A DNA stretch of 64,000 nucleotides from Acetobacter garciniae (lineage in GTDB: Bacteria > Pseudomonadota > Alphaproteobacteria > Acetobacterales > Acetobacteraceae), in assembly GCF_017377735.1 (NCBI RefSeq), contig NZ_JAFVMH010000002.1, positions 768,937 to 832,936 on the forward strand. Direction: 5' to 3'. This document shows, one piece after another, positions 34,491 through 43,472 of the stretch; the first letter of the stretch is position 1, and the number at the start of each line of letters is the position of its first letter. A program made the position numbers and the translations under genes. The notes under the pieces were generated by a model. It had not been told where the DNA came from and searched no databases. It saw only the letters and a program-made list of their open reading frames with translations.

Positions 34491-35150
34491 ATGACTGATC
34501 ACGTGCCCGACCCATGTTCCGCCATGCCGGTGCCCGCATCCCTCAAGATCGGAGATGCCGCACCCGATTTCGTGGCCCGCACCACGCGCGGCCCACTGAC
34601 GCTCAGCGCCCTGCGCGGGCAATGGGTGCTGCTGTTTTCGCACCCGGCGGATTTTACCCCCGTCTGCACCAGCGAATTCATAGCTTTCGCCAAGGCCGCC
34701 CCCGCCTTTGCGGCCATGGGCTGCGCGCTGGTCGGGCTTTCGGTCGACAGCCTGCCCGCCCATCTGGCCTGGGTGGATGCCATTCGCCAGCGCTTTGGCG
34801 TGACCATTCCCTTCCCCATTGTCGAAGACCCGTCCCTGGCCATCGCGCGGGCCTATGGCATGCTGGACATGACGGCGCGCGGCAGTGCCACGGTCAGGGC
34901 CGCCTATGTCATCGATCCGCAAGGGCTGATCCAGGCCATTGTCTGGTACCCCATGACCGTCGGCCGGTCGGTGGCCGAACTGCTGCGCCTGCTGGGAGCT
35001 TTGCAGCGGGTCGAGAAGGGGGATGCGCTCGCCCCCGAAGGCTGGCAGCCCGGCGCCCCCGTGGCCGTGCCCGCCTGCCAGATGCAGGACGCGGTGACGG
35101 CGGCCGGCCCCGACTGGTTCATGACCCTGCAACCGGACGCAGCGGAATGA
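34491..35150 (+). CDS. peroxiredoxin (Prx6 / 1-Cys-like)
   Basis: 219 residues. The peroxidatic cysteine is C59 in H-P-A-D-F-T-P-V-C-T-S-E-F, and the long C-terminal dimer arm (W-Y-P-M-T-V-G-R-S, then P-x-x-W-x-P-G) fits the Prx6 group. Other cysteines (C9, about C81, about C201) are not at a standard resolving position, so it may use an external thiol. It reduces hydroperoxides, and possibly persulfides. It is divergent from the MBL gene, and its stop overlaps the start of the ArsR gene (ATGA), showing translational coupling. Confidence 0.87.
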   Translation: MTDHVPDPCSAMPVPASLKIGDAAPDFVARTTRGPLTLSALRGQWVLLFSHPADFTPVCTSEFIAFAKAAPAFAAMGCALVGLSVDSLPAHLAWVDAIRQRFGVTIPFPIVEDPSLAIARAYGMLDMTARGSATVRAAYVIDPQGLIQAIVWYPMTVGRSVAELLRLLGALQRVEKGDALAPEGWQPGAPVAVPACQMQDAVTAAGPDWFMTLQPDAAE

Positions 35151-35626
35151 GCGATCTGAGTGTGGAGGACGCCCGCCAGATCGTCGAGCGCATGAAGCTG
35201 TTTGCCCAGCCGCAGCGCCTGCTTATCCTGGACGCGCTGCTCAGCCATGGTCCGCTTTCCGTGGGGGAGCTTGAAAGCCGCACGGGTATTGGCCAGCCAA
35301 CGCTCAGCCAGCAGCTTGGCACGCTCCGCCGGGCCGATATCGTCATGCCCCGGCGGGATTCGCGCACCATCTACTACAGCCTTGCCAGCCCGGATGACGC
35401 CTTGCGCGCCCGCGCGCTGATCGGCCTGTTGCACGGTGGCCAGTCCGCACGGGCTGCCTTGCAGGCCCTGGCGCAGCACGATACGGACGACGATAAGCCC
35501 CCCCGCCCGGCCGCGGCGCAGAATGGTGCCCCAGGCCCGACAGCACAGCCCCCCACGCCCTTCCCCTATGCGGAAGGGGGAGCGCAGTTCGCCCTTGTTC
35601 CCGCCCTTATGCGGCGGCGGGGCTGA
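35147..35626 (+). CDS. ArsR-family regulator without cysteines
   Basis: 159 residues from the ATG at 35147, overlapping the peroxiredoxin stop by four bases. The winged helix (about 10-95) shows L-F-A-Q-P-Q-R-L-L-I-L, the recognition segment T-G-I-G-Q-P-T-L-S-Q-Q-L-G-T-L-R, and the wing R-R-D-S-R-T-I-Y-Y-S-L, as in BigR/SqrR-type repressors. Those relatives sense persulfides through two cysteines, but this protein has none. A Pro/Ala-rich tail of about 45 residues follows. It likely controls the divergent promoter upstream of the peroxiredoxin. The signal it senses is unknown. Confidence 0.78.
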   Translation: MSDLSVEDARQIVERMKLFAQPQRLLILDALLSHGPLSVGELESRTGIGQPTLSQQLGTLRRADIVMPRRDSRTIYYSLASPDDALRARALIGLLHGGQSARAALQALAQHDTDDDKPPRPAAAQNGAPGPTAQPPTPFPYAEGGAQFALVPALMRRRG

Positions 35627-35638
35627 ACGGTTCGTGGC

Positions 35639-36223
35639 ATGACACTCCAGCAGCCGCATGGGGGCGCAGGCGGTGATGTGTGCCGTTGCAAATGGGCGCA
35701 GGCTAACGCGCAGTTGCGCGCCTATCACGATACGGAATGGGGCCAGCCGGTCAGGGACAGCCGCCAGTTGTGGGAAATGCTGGTGCTCGAGACCTTTCAG
35801 GCCGGCCTGTCCTGGAACACGGTCCTGCAAAAGCGCGAGAATTTCAAAAAGGCTTTCGCAGGGTTTATTCCGCAGAAAGTCGCGTTGTTGACGCCGGAGG
35901 ATGAAGCCCGTCTGGCGCAGGACGGGGGGATCATCCGTTCGAAAAGCAAGATTGCCGCCACCATTGCCAATGCCAGGGCCTGGCTTGCCATGCACGAAGC
36001 GGGCGAGGATTTTGCCGATTTCGCCTGGGGCATGGTGCCCGGCGCGCCCATCAGGAACCGCAGCGGGCAGGTGCTGAGCCAGTCCGCCCAGTCCCGGGCC
36101 TTGTCCGCTGCGCTCAAGCAACGGGGTTTTCGCTTTGTCGGCCCGGTTATCGTGTATGCATGGATGCAGGCCGTGGGCATGGTGGACGACCACGAGCCCA
36201 CCTGTTTTCGCTATCAGCCGTAA
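35639..36223 (+). CDS. tag: DNA-3-methyladenine glycosylase I
   Basis: 194 residues. The N-terminal C-R-C-K-W-A, followed by Y-H-D-T-E-W-G, is the Tag signature and includes zinc ligands. E-T-F-Q-A-G-L-S-W and the C-terminal M-V-D-D-H-E-P-T-C-F with the remaining His/Cys zinc ligands are present. It removes 3-methyladenine from alkylated DNA in base excision repair. It begins 12 bases after the ArsR gene and may be read through from it. Confidence 0.92.
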   Translation: MTLQQPHGGAGGDVCRCKWAQANAQLRAYHDTEWGQPVRDSRQLWEMLVLETFQAGLSWNTVLQKRENFKKAFAGFIPQKVALLTPEDEARLAQDGGIIRSKSKIAATIANARAWLAMHEAGEDFADFAWGMVPGAPIRNRSGQVLSQSAQSRALSAALKQRGFRFVGPVIVYAWMQAVGMVDDHEPTCFRYQP

Positions 36224-36448
36224 CAGTTGCACAAGAACTCTGTTTTTCAGAAATTGCCGACGGGGCCCGATGTTTGTGCAGGTCCCTTCAGGGGCAGAGC
36301 AGAAGGCTGGCGCGCTGGCGGCACACGGGCGGGGCGCGCGGTGCGAAAGATCGGGGCCACCTCTGGCACGCCGGGCGGTGCTGTCATAAGCTGGGCATGA
36401 CAGGAGCATGCGGCCCCGCTGCCGAAATCGTGCGGGCCGGGAGGGGAT

Positions 36449-36925
36449 ATGACACAGAACGTTATTCAGCAGCGCGTTACCCTGGCCCGGCAGGGGGCGC
36501 ATCCGCAGGTGATCGGCCGCATGCCCTCGGGCTGGCTGTTCATGGCCGACACGCAGCCGGTGGCTGGGTACTGCATTTTAATGGCCGATCCCATCGTGCC
36601 CAGCATCAACGATCTGGGCGGGCAGGACAGGGCGGCCTATCTGGCGGATGTCGTGCGGGTGGGCGATGCCCTGCTGGAGGCAACGCAGGCAGCGCGCATC
36701 AATTACGAGACATGGTGCAACCAGGAACCCTCCCTGCACACGCATATCGTGCCCCGTTACAGCACGGAGGCCGATGCCCAGCGTATCAGGCCCCTCTGCG
36801 TCGCCTATGACGTGGCCCAAGCCCGCCCGTTCGATACGGCGGTGGATGGCCCGCTCATGCAGGCATTGCGCACCATTCTGGGAATTGCCCCGGCCTTGCC
36901 GGCCCATGCAGGGCAGGAGATCTGA
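36449..36925 (+). CDS. HIT-family protein
   Basis: 158 residues with a GGGAGG ribosome site. The HIT motif region reads P-S-L-H-T-H-I-V-P-R-Y: the second and third histidines of the usual H-x-H-x-H are there, while the first is serine. The central (nucleophile) histidine is kept, so hydrolysis remains possible. HIT proteins hydrolyse or transfer nucleotides, such as Ap4A or AMP conjugates. The YffB-like gene starts two bases after its stop, so they are co-transcribed. Confidence 0.8.
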   Translation: MTQNVIQQRVTLARQGAHPQVIGRMPSGWLFMADTQPVAGYCILMADPIVPSINDLGGQDRAAYLADVVRVGDALLEATQAARINYETWCNQEPSLHTHIVPRYSTEADAQRIRPLCVAYDVAQARPFDTAVDGPLMQALRTILGIAPALPAHAGQEI

Positions 36926-36927
36926 TC

Positions 36928-37281
36928 GTGGCTGCTGTTCTGTACGGAATCAAATCCTGCGACACCATGCGCAAGGCGCGCCAGTGGCTGGACAGCCACG
37001 GCATTGCCTATACCTTCCATGACTACAAGACCCAGGGCGTGCCCCCCGCACAGCTCAAGGACTGGGTGGCCGATGTGGGGTGGGAAAAACTGCTCAACCG
37101 CGCGGGCACGACCTTTCGCGGCCTGGCGGAGGCAGACAGGCAGGGGCTGGACCAGACGCGCGCCATGGCCCTGATGCTCGCCCATCCCTCCCTGATCAAA
37201 CGGCCCGTTCTGGTGCGTGAAGGCAAGGTGACATTGGGCTTCAAGCCCGAAATTTATGCGGCCCTGTTCGGCGTGCAATAA
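36928..37281 (+). CDS. ArsC-like reductase of the YffB/Spx group
   Basis: 117 residues from a GTG start with GGAG nearby. Thioredoxin-like fold with a single active cysteine C11 in Y-G-I-K-S-C-D-T-M-R-K-A, the YffB signature, and the R-P-V-L-V segment near 90 typical of ArsC relatives. YffB-type proteins are probable glutathione-dependent thiol reductases; arsenate reduction is not established. Likely in an operon with the HIT gene. Confidence 0.82.
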   Translation: MAAVLYGIKSCDTMRKARQWLDSHGIAYTFHDYKTQGVPPAQLKDWVADVGWEKLLNRAGTTFRGLAEADRQGLDQTRAMALMLAHPSLIKRPVLVREGKVTLGFKPEIYAALFGVQ

Positions 37282-37351
37282 GCGCGAAACAGGTGGGAAC
37301 ACAGGTGCTGCATGAGCAGCCAGATGGTCCGTGCCAGTCTACAGGGCAGGC

Positions 37352-38266
37352 TTAATCCCTGCCCGCTGCGCCGGGGGTGAGTTCGGGGGCAGCAAGCGTG
37401 ATGAACGCCTCTGCCAGCTTGCTTCCATCGGTGGCAAGCCAGATACGGGTCAGGGGCAGCGGCGGCATGTTGTATTTTGCCGGAATTCTGACCAGTTCCT
37501 GATCCGCAAGCGATTTTGGCAGGGCGGCCACCGCAAGATCGGCACGCAGGGCTGCGATCTGGCCCGCCGACGTGTCGGAGGAATACGCGACACGATAGGG
37601 GTGCCCTGCCGCCTGTAGCGCTTTCAGCGCCGCATCGCGCCACGCACAGCCGATTTCCGCAATGGCCAGGGGAAGGGGATCGCGCTCGACGGCGTGGCCG
37701 GATGCGCGCATCAGCCATATGAGCGGTTCGGAAAATAGTTCCCGCGCATGGGCGAAAGGCTTGTCCGTTTCGTTGAACAGGGCCAGGCCGATCTCGCCTT
37801 GCGCGAACATGCGCTGGACGGCGGCACTGGTATCCAGCCGCACATCCACGACAATGCCGGGGTGAATCTCTGCCAGCCGCCGGAGCATGCCGGGCACCAG
37901 CGACGTGCCCAGATCGGGCGGGGCCGCCAGCCGCAGGCGCCCCTTCAGCGGTGAAGTCCGGAATACCGCCATGGCCTCATCGTTGATGTCGATGAGACGC
38001 CTTGCAAAGGCAAGCAGAACCTCTCCATGTTCCGTCAGGCTGATACGACGCGCATCGCGCAGCAGGAGTTGCGTTGCAAGCAGTTCCTCCAGCTTGCCGA
38101 CCTGAAGGCTGACAGCCGAAGGGGAGCGGTGAACGCGCGTGGCAGCCCGCCTGAACGATCCCATATCGCAGATTGCAACGAACGACCGAAGCGCATCCAG
38201 ATTGAAGGTCCGGTTGGTTCGCAGAAGGTCGTCGTATGAACCTGGTGTTGAGTTTTCCTGATCCAT
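37352..38266 (-). CDS. LysR-family transcriptional regulator
   Basis: 304 residues. The N-terminal helix-turn-helix (about 20-80) reads N-L-D-A-L-R-S-F-V-A-I-C-D-M-G-S-F-R-R-A and S-P-S-A-V-S-L-Q-V-G-K-L-E, the LysR pattern. The C-terminal effector domain (about 105-295) is of the periplasmic-binding-protein fold. It is divergent from the EamA transporter gene (75-base gap), which it probably controls. The ligand is unknown. Confidence 0.88.
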   Translation of the reverse strand: MDQENSTPGSYDDLLRTNRTFNLDALRSFVAICDMGSFRRAATRVHRSPSAVSLQVGKLEELLATQLLLRDARRISLTEHGEVLLAFARRLIDINDEAMAVFRTSPLKGRLRLAAPPDLGTSLVPGMLRRLAEIHPGIVVDVRLDTSAAVQRMFAQGEIGLALFNETDKPFAHARELFSEPLIWLMRASGHAVERDPLPLAIAEIGCAWRDAALKALQAAGHPYRVAYSSDTSAGQIAALRADLAVAALPKSLADQELVRIPAKYNMPPLPLTRIWLATDGSKLAEAFITLAAPELTPGAAGRD

Positions 38267-38341
38267 AAGTCGTGATCGTATCGTTTTTATGAACGCATGG
38301 CCACAGCTAATCTGGCGGGGAAAATCAGCAAGGAGTGTTTC

Positions 38342-39265
38342 ATGGCCTTTTCCTTCCCTCCTGTTTTACGGGGCCTTGTTTATGCCGCCATAGCCATCGG
38401 CGTCTGGTCGGGATCGCTGGTCATGCTGCGGTTCGGGGTGACGACAGGCCTGAATGCCTATGACCTGACTGCGCTCCGGTTCGGGACGGCGGCGCTCATC
38501 CTCGCACCTGTCGTCATCCGGCGCGGCTTTGCCTTCGGCCAGCTTGGGCCAGCCGGTGTGCTGGGCATGGTGCTGGGTTTCGGTGCGCCGTATGTCCTGC
38601 TGATCTCGCTCGCCCTTGAAACCGCTTCGGCATCCGCTGCGGGTTCGCTCAATCCCGGCGTGATGGCGATTGTCTCGTTGATCCTGGGCGCTGTCGTTTT
38701 CGGTGACCGGATCGGCCCGTTGGCCGTCGCAGGGGCTGCACTGGTTCTTGCCGGTGCCTGCCTTTTTGCGGGGCTGGCAGAAAAGCTTGCCATTGGCCAC
38801 CTGATCCTGATCGGCACCGGTATCATGTGGGCGGCCTATGCGGTCGTCGTGCGCCGCTATGGAATTTCTGCCCTGCACGCAACAGCCATTGTCGCGGTCG
38901 GTTCGGCGATCGTCTACCTGCCGGTCTACGTCATGGCCCTTCCCAAGCGTATTCCGGGGGCGCCGGCCTTCGATTTGCTGATGCAGGCAGGTTTTCAGGG
39001 CGTACTGGTCAGTGTTCTTGCCGTCTTCGCCTTCAATCGCTCGGCCGAACTTCTGGGGCCGATTGCGGGCGCGACATTGCCGGCCCTCGTTCCGTTGGTG
39101 ACGCTCATGATCGGAGCGCTCACGCTTCATGAACAGGCGGGCGGTGCCGAATATTTTTCAGCGGTTCTGGTGGGGCTGGGTGTTGCGGGGGTGCTTGTGT
39201 CCCGCGTCCTGGCGCGCGGCAGGCCGAAAACAGTGCCTGACAGATGCGGCGCGGCCACCCCGTAG
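38342..39265 (+). CDS. EamA-family (DMT) transporter
   Basis: 307 residues from the ATG at 38342, preceded by AAGGAG. Ten hydrophobic segments in two EamA repeats, with the first repeat ending in a segment like S-L-N-P-G-V-M-A-I-V-S-L-I-L-G and the second in G-A-T-L-P-A-L-V-P-L-V-T-L. DMT-superfamily members export amino acids or other metabolites. It is paired with a divergent LysR gene, an arrangement typical for an inducible exporter. Substrate unknown. Confidence 0.86.
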   Translation: MAFSFPPVLRGLVYAAIAIGVWSGSLVMLRFGVTTGLNAYDLTALRFGTAALILAPVVIRRGFAFGQLGPAGVLGMVLGFGAPYVLLISLALETASASAAGSLNPGVMAIVSLILGAVVFGDRIGPLAVAGAALVLAGACLFAGLAEKLAIGHLILIGTGIMWAAYAVVVRRYGISALHATAIVAVGSAIVYLPVYVMALPKRIPGAPAFDLLMQAGFQGVLVSVLAVFAFNRSAELLGPIAGATLPALVPLVTLMIGALTLHEQAGGAEYFSAVLVGLGVAGVLVSRVLARGRPKTVPDRCGAATP

Positions 39266-39349
39266 GGGGGCTGTCCGTAGCATTGTGGTGCGGAAGTGCG
39301 CAGGCCTTCTCGCACCACCATGCGGCAACGCGTGATCGGGGGGCGGTGC

Positions 39350-39835
39350 TCAGTCCTGTTCGGGGGCCGAGGCGGAGTTGAGCTGGATGTATTTTTCGAT
39401 GCCGATCTGCTTGATAAGGTCGAACTGGCGGTCAAGGAAGTCTTCGTGTTCTTCCTCGTTGGTCAGGATTTTCAGCAGCAGATCGCGGGAAACGAAATCG
39501 CGCACGCTTTCGCAATAGGCAATGCCTTCGCGCAGGTCGGCCAGGGCCTTTTCTTCCAGCTTCAGGTCGCATTCGAGAATTTCGCGCACGTCCTGGCCGA
39601 TCAGGATGGTGTTCAGCCGCTGCACGTTGGGCAGGCCGCCAAGGTAGAGAATACGCTCGATCAGCCAGTCGGCATGGCGCATTTCTTCAATGGATTCTTC
39701 GTATTCCTTCTTGCCCAGCAGGGTCACGCCCCAGTGGCGCAGCGTGCGGGCATGCAGAAAATACTGGTTAATGGCCGTCAGTTCGTTGGTGAGCTGAAGG
39801 TTGAGATATTCAATGACTTTGGGGTCTTTGACCAT
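39350..39835 (-). CDS. bfr: bacterioferritin
   Basis: 161 residues. All ferroxidase ligands are in place: E18, E51, H54, E94, E127 and H130, and the haem ligand M52. It forms a 24-subunit shell that oxidises and stores iron. No ferredoxin-type partner (Bfd) is adjacent. Single gene. Confidence 0.95.
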   Translation of the reverse strand: MVKDPKVIEYLNLQLTNELTAINQYFLHARTLRHWGVTLLGKKEYEESIEEMRHADWLIERILYLGGLPNVQRLNTILIGQDVREILECDLKLEEKALADLREGIAYCESVRDFVSRDLLLKILTNEEEHEDFLDRQFDLIKQIGIEKYIQLNSASAPEQD

Positions 39836-39972
39836 GGCGGGTACTCGCTGTTTTAAAATTTCAGGCTGAGTACTGTGTAATGGCTGCGGCAGGAGCGTGC
39901 AAATAAAAAGAAAAGGAAAAACAGAAGATTTACACAGGATCTGCCATGTTTTGCGTGCAGCGCAGAGTGTAG

Positions 39973-42066
39973 TTACGACGGGTTCTTAACACCGGCAGGT
40001 GGTGTTGGGGCTGCAGGGGGTCCGGCGGGCTGGATATATTCCCCACCTATGCGCGTAATATTGCTTTTATCCGTCTCCCCCCTGGTTGTTTCCACCTGGG
40101 GTGGGAGCGCGCCCTTCTCATGGGCAAGCTGTTCAAGCAGGATACGCCTGACCTCGGCTATGGTGATGGGGTTGGCCTGGGTGGAATGGTCGGAATGGCG
40201 CACCACCAGTTCGGATCGTGCGCCCGCGATATGTGCGCTGCGATAGGTCACGACGCCATCATCCGCCGTGGCAAGCGGGCCATCGCCCAGAACGGGAATG
40301 ATCGAATGCACACCGATTTCGGGCACCACGGTCGTGCTGGCCAAAGCGCGTATGAAAGCGCTGTGGGGGGACATGCCATACACGCTGCCCATGTGGCTTG
40401 GCCGGATATTAAGGGCGGATGCCCCGCCATTGCCCTTTAAAAGCTGTTCCGTCACCTCCGTTACCGCAAGTGGGAAGCTGACCATGCGCCCGATCAACTG
40501 GGCAATGGACAAGGCCGCCAGGTAGCTGCCGTGCTGCGGGGTGGCAATGAACACCACACTGCGGATTTCCGGCATGGGGGTGGGGAACAGGGTTTTGCGC
40601 AGCATGGTGCGCGCCGAATCCGACAGGTTCAGGCTGTCCAGCGGGCGACGGGTCAGCCCGTTCCACAACCTGTCATGGGGGTCTATGCTCAGCATCTTGG
40701 CCAGCAGGCCGCCCTGGCTATGCCCGATCAGCGTAATATGGCCAAGGGCGGGGTCCGCGCGGGTGCCACCCAGCCCGTCCAGCGCCTTGCGCAGGGCTTC
40801 GCGCAGTTGCAGCGCCGAATAGGGAATGGGGTTGCCCGTGGCGTAGGAAAAAAGCCAGAACTCAAAATTCCTTTGTATGTCGGGATCTTCGAGCAGGTCG
40901 TTGATCATGTCCGCCCAGCGCCCGGGGCTTGAGGCCGTGCCATGCACAAGGACGACGGGCCTGCGTCCGTACCGGTGGGGTTCGATGCTGTAGAGCTGCG
41001 GCGTGCGGCCGTTATCGAAAAAGCTCCCGTCCAGAAAACCCTCATATTCGCTCGACCAGTCGGCGGCCTGGTTCAGGCTGAGCGCCTGTGCGGTCGTCTG
41101 GTCGTATTGCAAAGGCGGGGTGGCAGGTGTTGCCATGGCCGTATTCGTGCCCGTGGTCTCGCCCATGCCGGGGGGTGCGTCGAGTACGCTGAGAACCAGC
41201 GAACCGCTGATATGGTCCGACAGTACCTGCCTGCGCGGATCGGGTATGGCCATGAGCAGGTTGACCGGCACGCGCAATTTGTCCGTCATCCCTATGGCGG
41301 GTGGCTGCCCGCTGGCGCGAATGGGCACGGCCGCAAGGGGCTCCCCCAGCCCGGGCTTGCTGTAATTGTTCTTGATACCCGAAGCCACAAGCCGGGCCGT
41401 GGGCTGGAAGTCTGTCAGCCTGTAGCCGTGCCAGAGCAGTTGCGTGGGGTCGGCGCGCAGGTCCAGCGTGCCGAAAGGCAGGGTCCAGCGCTGGCTTTGC
41501 GGGTCCACGGGGGTTCCCAGCGCTTCCGTCAGGCCCAGCATGTAGATATCGCCCGCCTGGCGGATATGGATGTCATACCGGCTGGGCTGGTCCTGCGGCG
41601 GTGCGTCGGGGGCCAGGTAGGCATAGGCGTACAGGGCCGCGGCCAGGAAGGCGGCGCGGTCATGGTGTTTGCGGGCCAGGTGATAGTTCAGTTCCGCCAG
41701 GGCAAAAAGCTGGTCGGGCAGATCGGGTGTGTAGAACTGCGCCTGTGTGCTCGCACGCAGGGTGGCAATGGCGTGGGCGGGGTGATCGGCCCAGTCCTGC
41801 CACAGGTTCTGGCGTTCCAGCACGATCCGCGTGGTGGTGCTGAAATGGCGCCCGTCCAGCGCGCTTTCGCTGCGCTGCCTGTAAGCCTCGGTCAGGCTCA
41901 GATGCTGGACCGAAACGGGGAGCGAGCAGCCCGCCCCCAGCAGGCAGGTCGCAAGTGCCAGGGAGCGGAACACGGGGCGGCTTCGGATATGGCCCGGAGT
42001 GTGACCTGCGGTATGGCCCCGGGGGCGGAATACTCGGTGCTGCGCGGTCGCGTTACGCCAGCGCAT
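39973..42066 (-). CDS. large lipoprotein alpha/beta hydrolase (lipase-like)
   Basis: 697 residues from the ATG at 42066, which overlaps the cysG stop (TGATG). A signal peptide with lipobox L-G-A-G-C lies near residue 47, so it is probably outer-membrane attached. About 300 residues without a recognised domain precede an alpha/beta-hydrolase domain: oxyanion region V-L-V-H-G-T-A-S-S-P (about 380) and the nucleophile elbow G-H-S-Q-G-G. An acid or histidine near D-D-G-V-V-T-Y and H-S-D-H-S-T complete a plausible triad. It looks like an esterase or lipase acting in the envelope. Its coupling to cysG is unexplained. Confidence 0.75.
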   Translation of the reverse strand: MRWRNATAQHRVFRPRGHTAGHTPGHIRSRPVFRSLALATCLLGAGCSLPVSVQHLSLTEAYRQRSESALDGRHFSTTTRIVLERQNLWQDWADHPAHAIATLRASTQAQFYTPDLPDQLFALAELNYHLARKHHDRAAFLAAALYAYAYLAPDAPPQDQPSRYDIHIRQAGDIYMLGLTEALGTPVDPQSQRWTLPFGTLDLRADPTQLLWHGYRLTDFQPTARLVASGIKNNYSKPGLGEPLAAVPIRASGQPPAIGMTDKLRVPVNLLMAIPDPRRQVLSDHISGSLVLSVLDAPPGMGETTGTNTAMATPATPPLQYDQTTAQALSLNQAADWSSEYEGFLDGSFFDNGRTPQLYSIEPHRYGRRPVVLVHGTASSPGRWADMINDLLEDPDIQRNFEFWLFSYATGNPIPYSALQLREALRKALDGLGGTRADPALGHITLIGHSQGGLLAKMLSIDPHDRLWNGLTRRPLDSLNLSDSARTMLRKTLFPTPMPEIRSVVFIATPQHGSYLAALSIAQLIGRMVSFPLAVTEVTEQLLKGNGGASALNIRPSHMGSVYGMSPHSAFIRALASTTVVPEIGVHSIIPVLGDGPLATADDGVVTYRSAHIAGARSELVVRHSDHSTQANPITIAEVRRILLEQLAHEKGALPPQVETTRGETDKSNITRIGGEYIQPAGPPAAPTPPAGVKNPS

Positions 42067-43472
42067 CAGCGGGCAACCGGCAGTACGCGGTGGCGGATGA
42101 CCTCGCCAATAATGATCAGGGCCGGGCTGCGCACGTTCCGGCTTGCGGCCAGGTCTGCCAGCGTGGCCAGGCTGCCCACCACCACGCGCTGGTCGGGCAT
42201 GGTGCCGTGTTCGATCAGGGCGGCGGGCCAGTCCGGCGGCAGGCCGTGTTCCACCAGCCGGGCGCACAGTTCGGGCAGCGCCGACAGCCCCATGTAAATG
42301 ACAACGGTCTGGTTGTGCAGGGCAATGCTCTGCCAGTCCAGCTCGATGCTGCCATCCGCCTTGGCATGGCCGGTCATGAACAGGCAGGACTGTGCGCAGT
42401 CCCGATGCGTGAGCGGAATACCCGCATAAGCCGCGCAGCCATTGGCGGCGGAAACCCCGGGGATGATACGAAAGCCGATCCCCGCTTGCGCCAGGGTTTC
42501 GATTTCTTCCCCCCCGCGCCCGAAAATGAACGGGTCGCCCCCCTTCAGGCGCAGCACGCGCTGCCCCGCCATGGCGCGGCGGACCAGTTCGGCGTTTATG
42601 TCTGCCTGCGGCAGGGTGTGGCGGCTGCGGCTCTTGCCCACGAAAACGCGCTCGGCGTCGCGGCGGGCATAGTTCAGGATTTCCGGGGCGACCAGGTTGT
42701 CGTACAGAATGGCGTCGGCATCCTGCAGCAGGCGCAGGGCCGCAAGCGTCAGCAGGTCGGGGTCTCCCGGCCCGGCACCCACCAGCCAGACCTCGCCACG
42801 CGTCGTGTTGTGTTCGAGCAGGCTGTCCAGTTCATGGCGGGCGGCGGCAACCTGGCCCCGCATGCCCAACTGTCCGCCAGCCCCGTCCAAAAACCGTTCC
42901 CACAGGCGGCGGCGCTGGCCGGGGTCGGGCATTCTGTCGCGCAGCCAGCCGCGCTGTGCCTGCATGAAATCCGCCAGCCGGTTCAGCCCGGCGGGCAGCG
43001 CCTGTTCGATCCGCGCGCGCAGCCGCCGCGCAAGGACCGGGGCCGCCCCCCCTGTGGACACCGCGACCTGCACCCGCCCCCGGGTGATGAGTGCGGGGGT
43101 AATGAAGCTGGACACCGCCGGATCATCCACCGCGCAGACGGGAATGTTGTACGCCTGGCAACGTGCGGCCAGCGCCCCGTTCAGGGCTGCGTCATCCGTG
43201 GCCAGATAGACCAGCCGGTATTGCGCACCCGGCCAGGCCTCGGCATCCTCTGTCGTGGCGTCATGGGGGGCATGGGTTATGGCCCCTTCTTGCGCGAGGT
43301 CGCGCAGTTCGGGGCATAATTGGGCCGAAATGACATGCACCCGCGCACCCGTCGGCAGCAGCAGGCGCACCTTGTTGGCCGCGACCTGCCCACCGCCGAC
43401 CACAAGGGCCCGCGCCCCTTCCATGCGGAGCATGATGGGAAACCAGTCTGTCCTGTCTGCTGTCGGCTGCAT
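42066..43472 (-). CDS. cysG: siroheme synthase CysG (trifunctional)
   Basis: 468 residues from the ATG at 43472. The N-terminal precorrin-2 dehydrogenase/ferrochelatase part (about 1-205) has the NAD loop V-V-G-G-G-Q-V-A-A-N-K. The C-terminal uroporphyrinogen-III methyltransferase (about 215-465) has V-G-A-G-P-G-D-P-D-L-L-T-L, R-L-K-G-G-D-P-F-I-F-G-R-G-G-E-E and the final G-E-V-I segment. It makes siroheme for sulfite/nitrite reductases and shares precorrin-2 with cobalamin synthesis. It is divergent from eutBC, whose enzyme needs cobalamin; a link is only speculative. Confidence 0.93.
   Translation of the reverse strand: MQPTADRTDWFPIMLRMEGARALVVGGGQVAANKVRLLLPTGARVHVISAQLCPELRDLAQEGAITHAPHDATTEDAEAWPGAQYRLVYLATDDAALNGALAARCQAYNIPVCAVDDPAVSSFITPALITRGRVQVAVSTGGAAPVLARRLRARIEQALPAGLNRLADFMQAQRGWLRDRMPDPGQRRRLWERFLDGAGGQLGMRGQVAAARHELDSLLEHNTTRGEVWLVGAGPGDPDLLTLAALRLLQDADAILYDNLVAPEILNYARRDAERVFVGKSRSRHTLPQADINAELVRRAMAGQRVLRLKGGDPFIFGRGGEEIETLAQAGIGFRIIPGVSAANGCAAYAGIPLTHRDCAQSCLFMTGHAKADGSIELDWQSIALHNQTVVIYMGLSALPELCARLVEHGLPPDWPAALIEHGTMPDQRVVVGSLATLADLAASRNVRSPALIIIGEVIRHRVLPVAR

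Noticed and set aside
34514..35146. ArsR regulator as part of a longer fused protein
   Set aside because: The frame runs open through the peroxiredoxin gene, but that upstream part is out of frame with the real peroxiredoxin. The ATG at 35147 gives a normal ArsR start.
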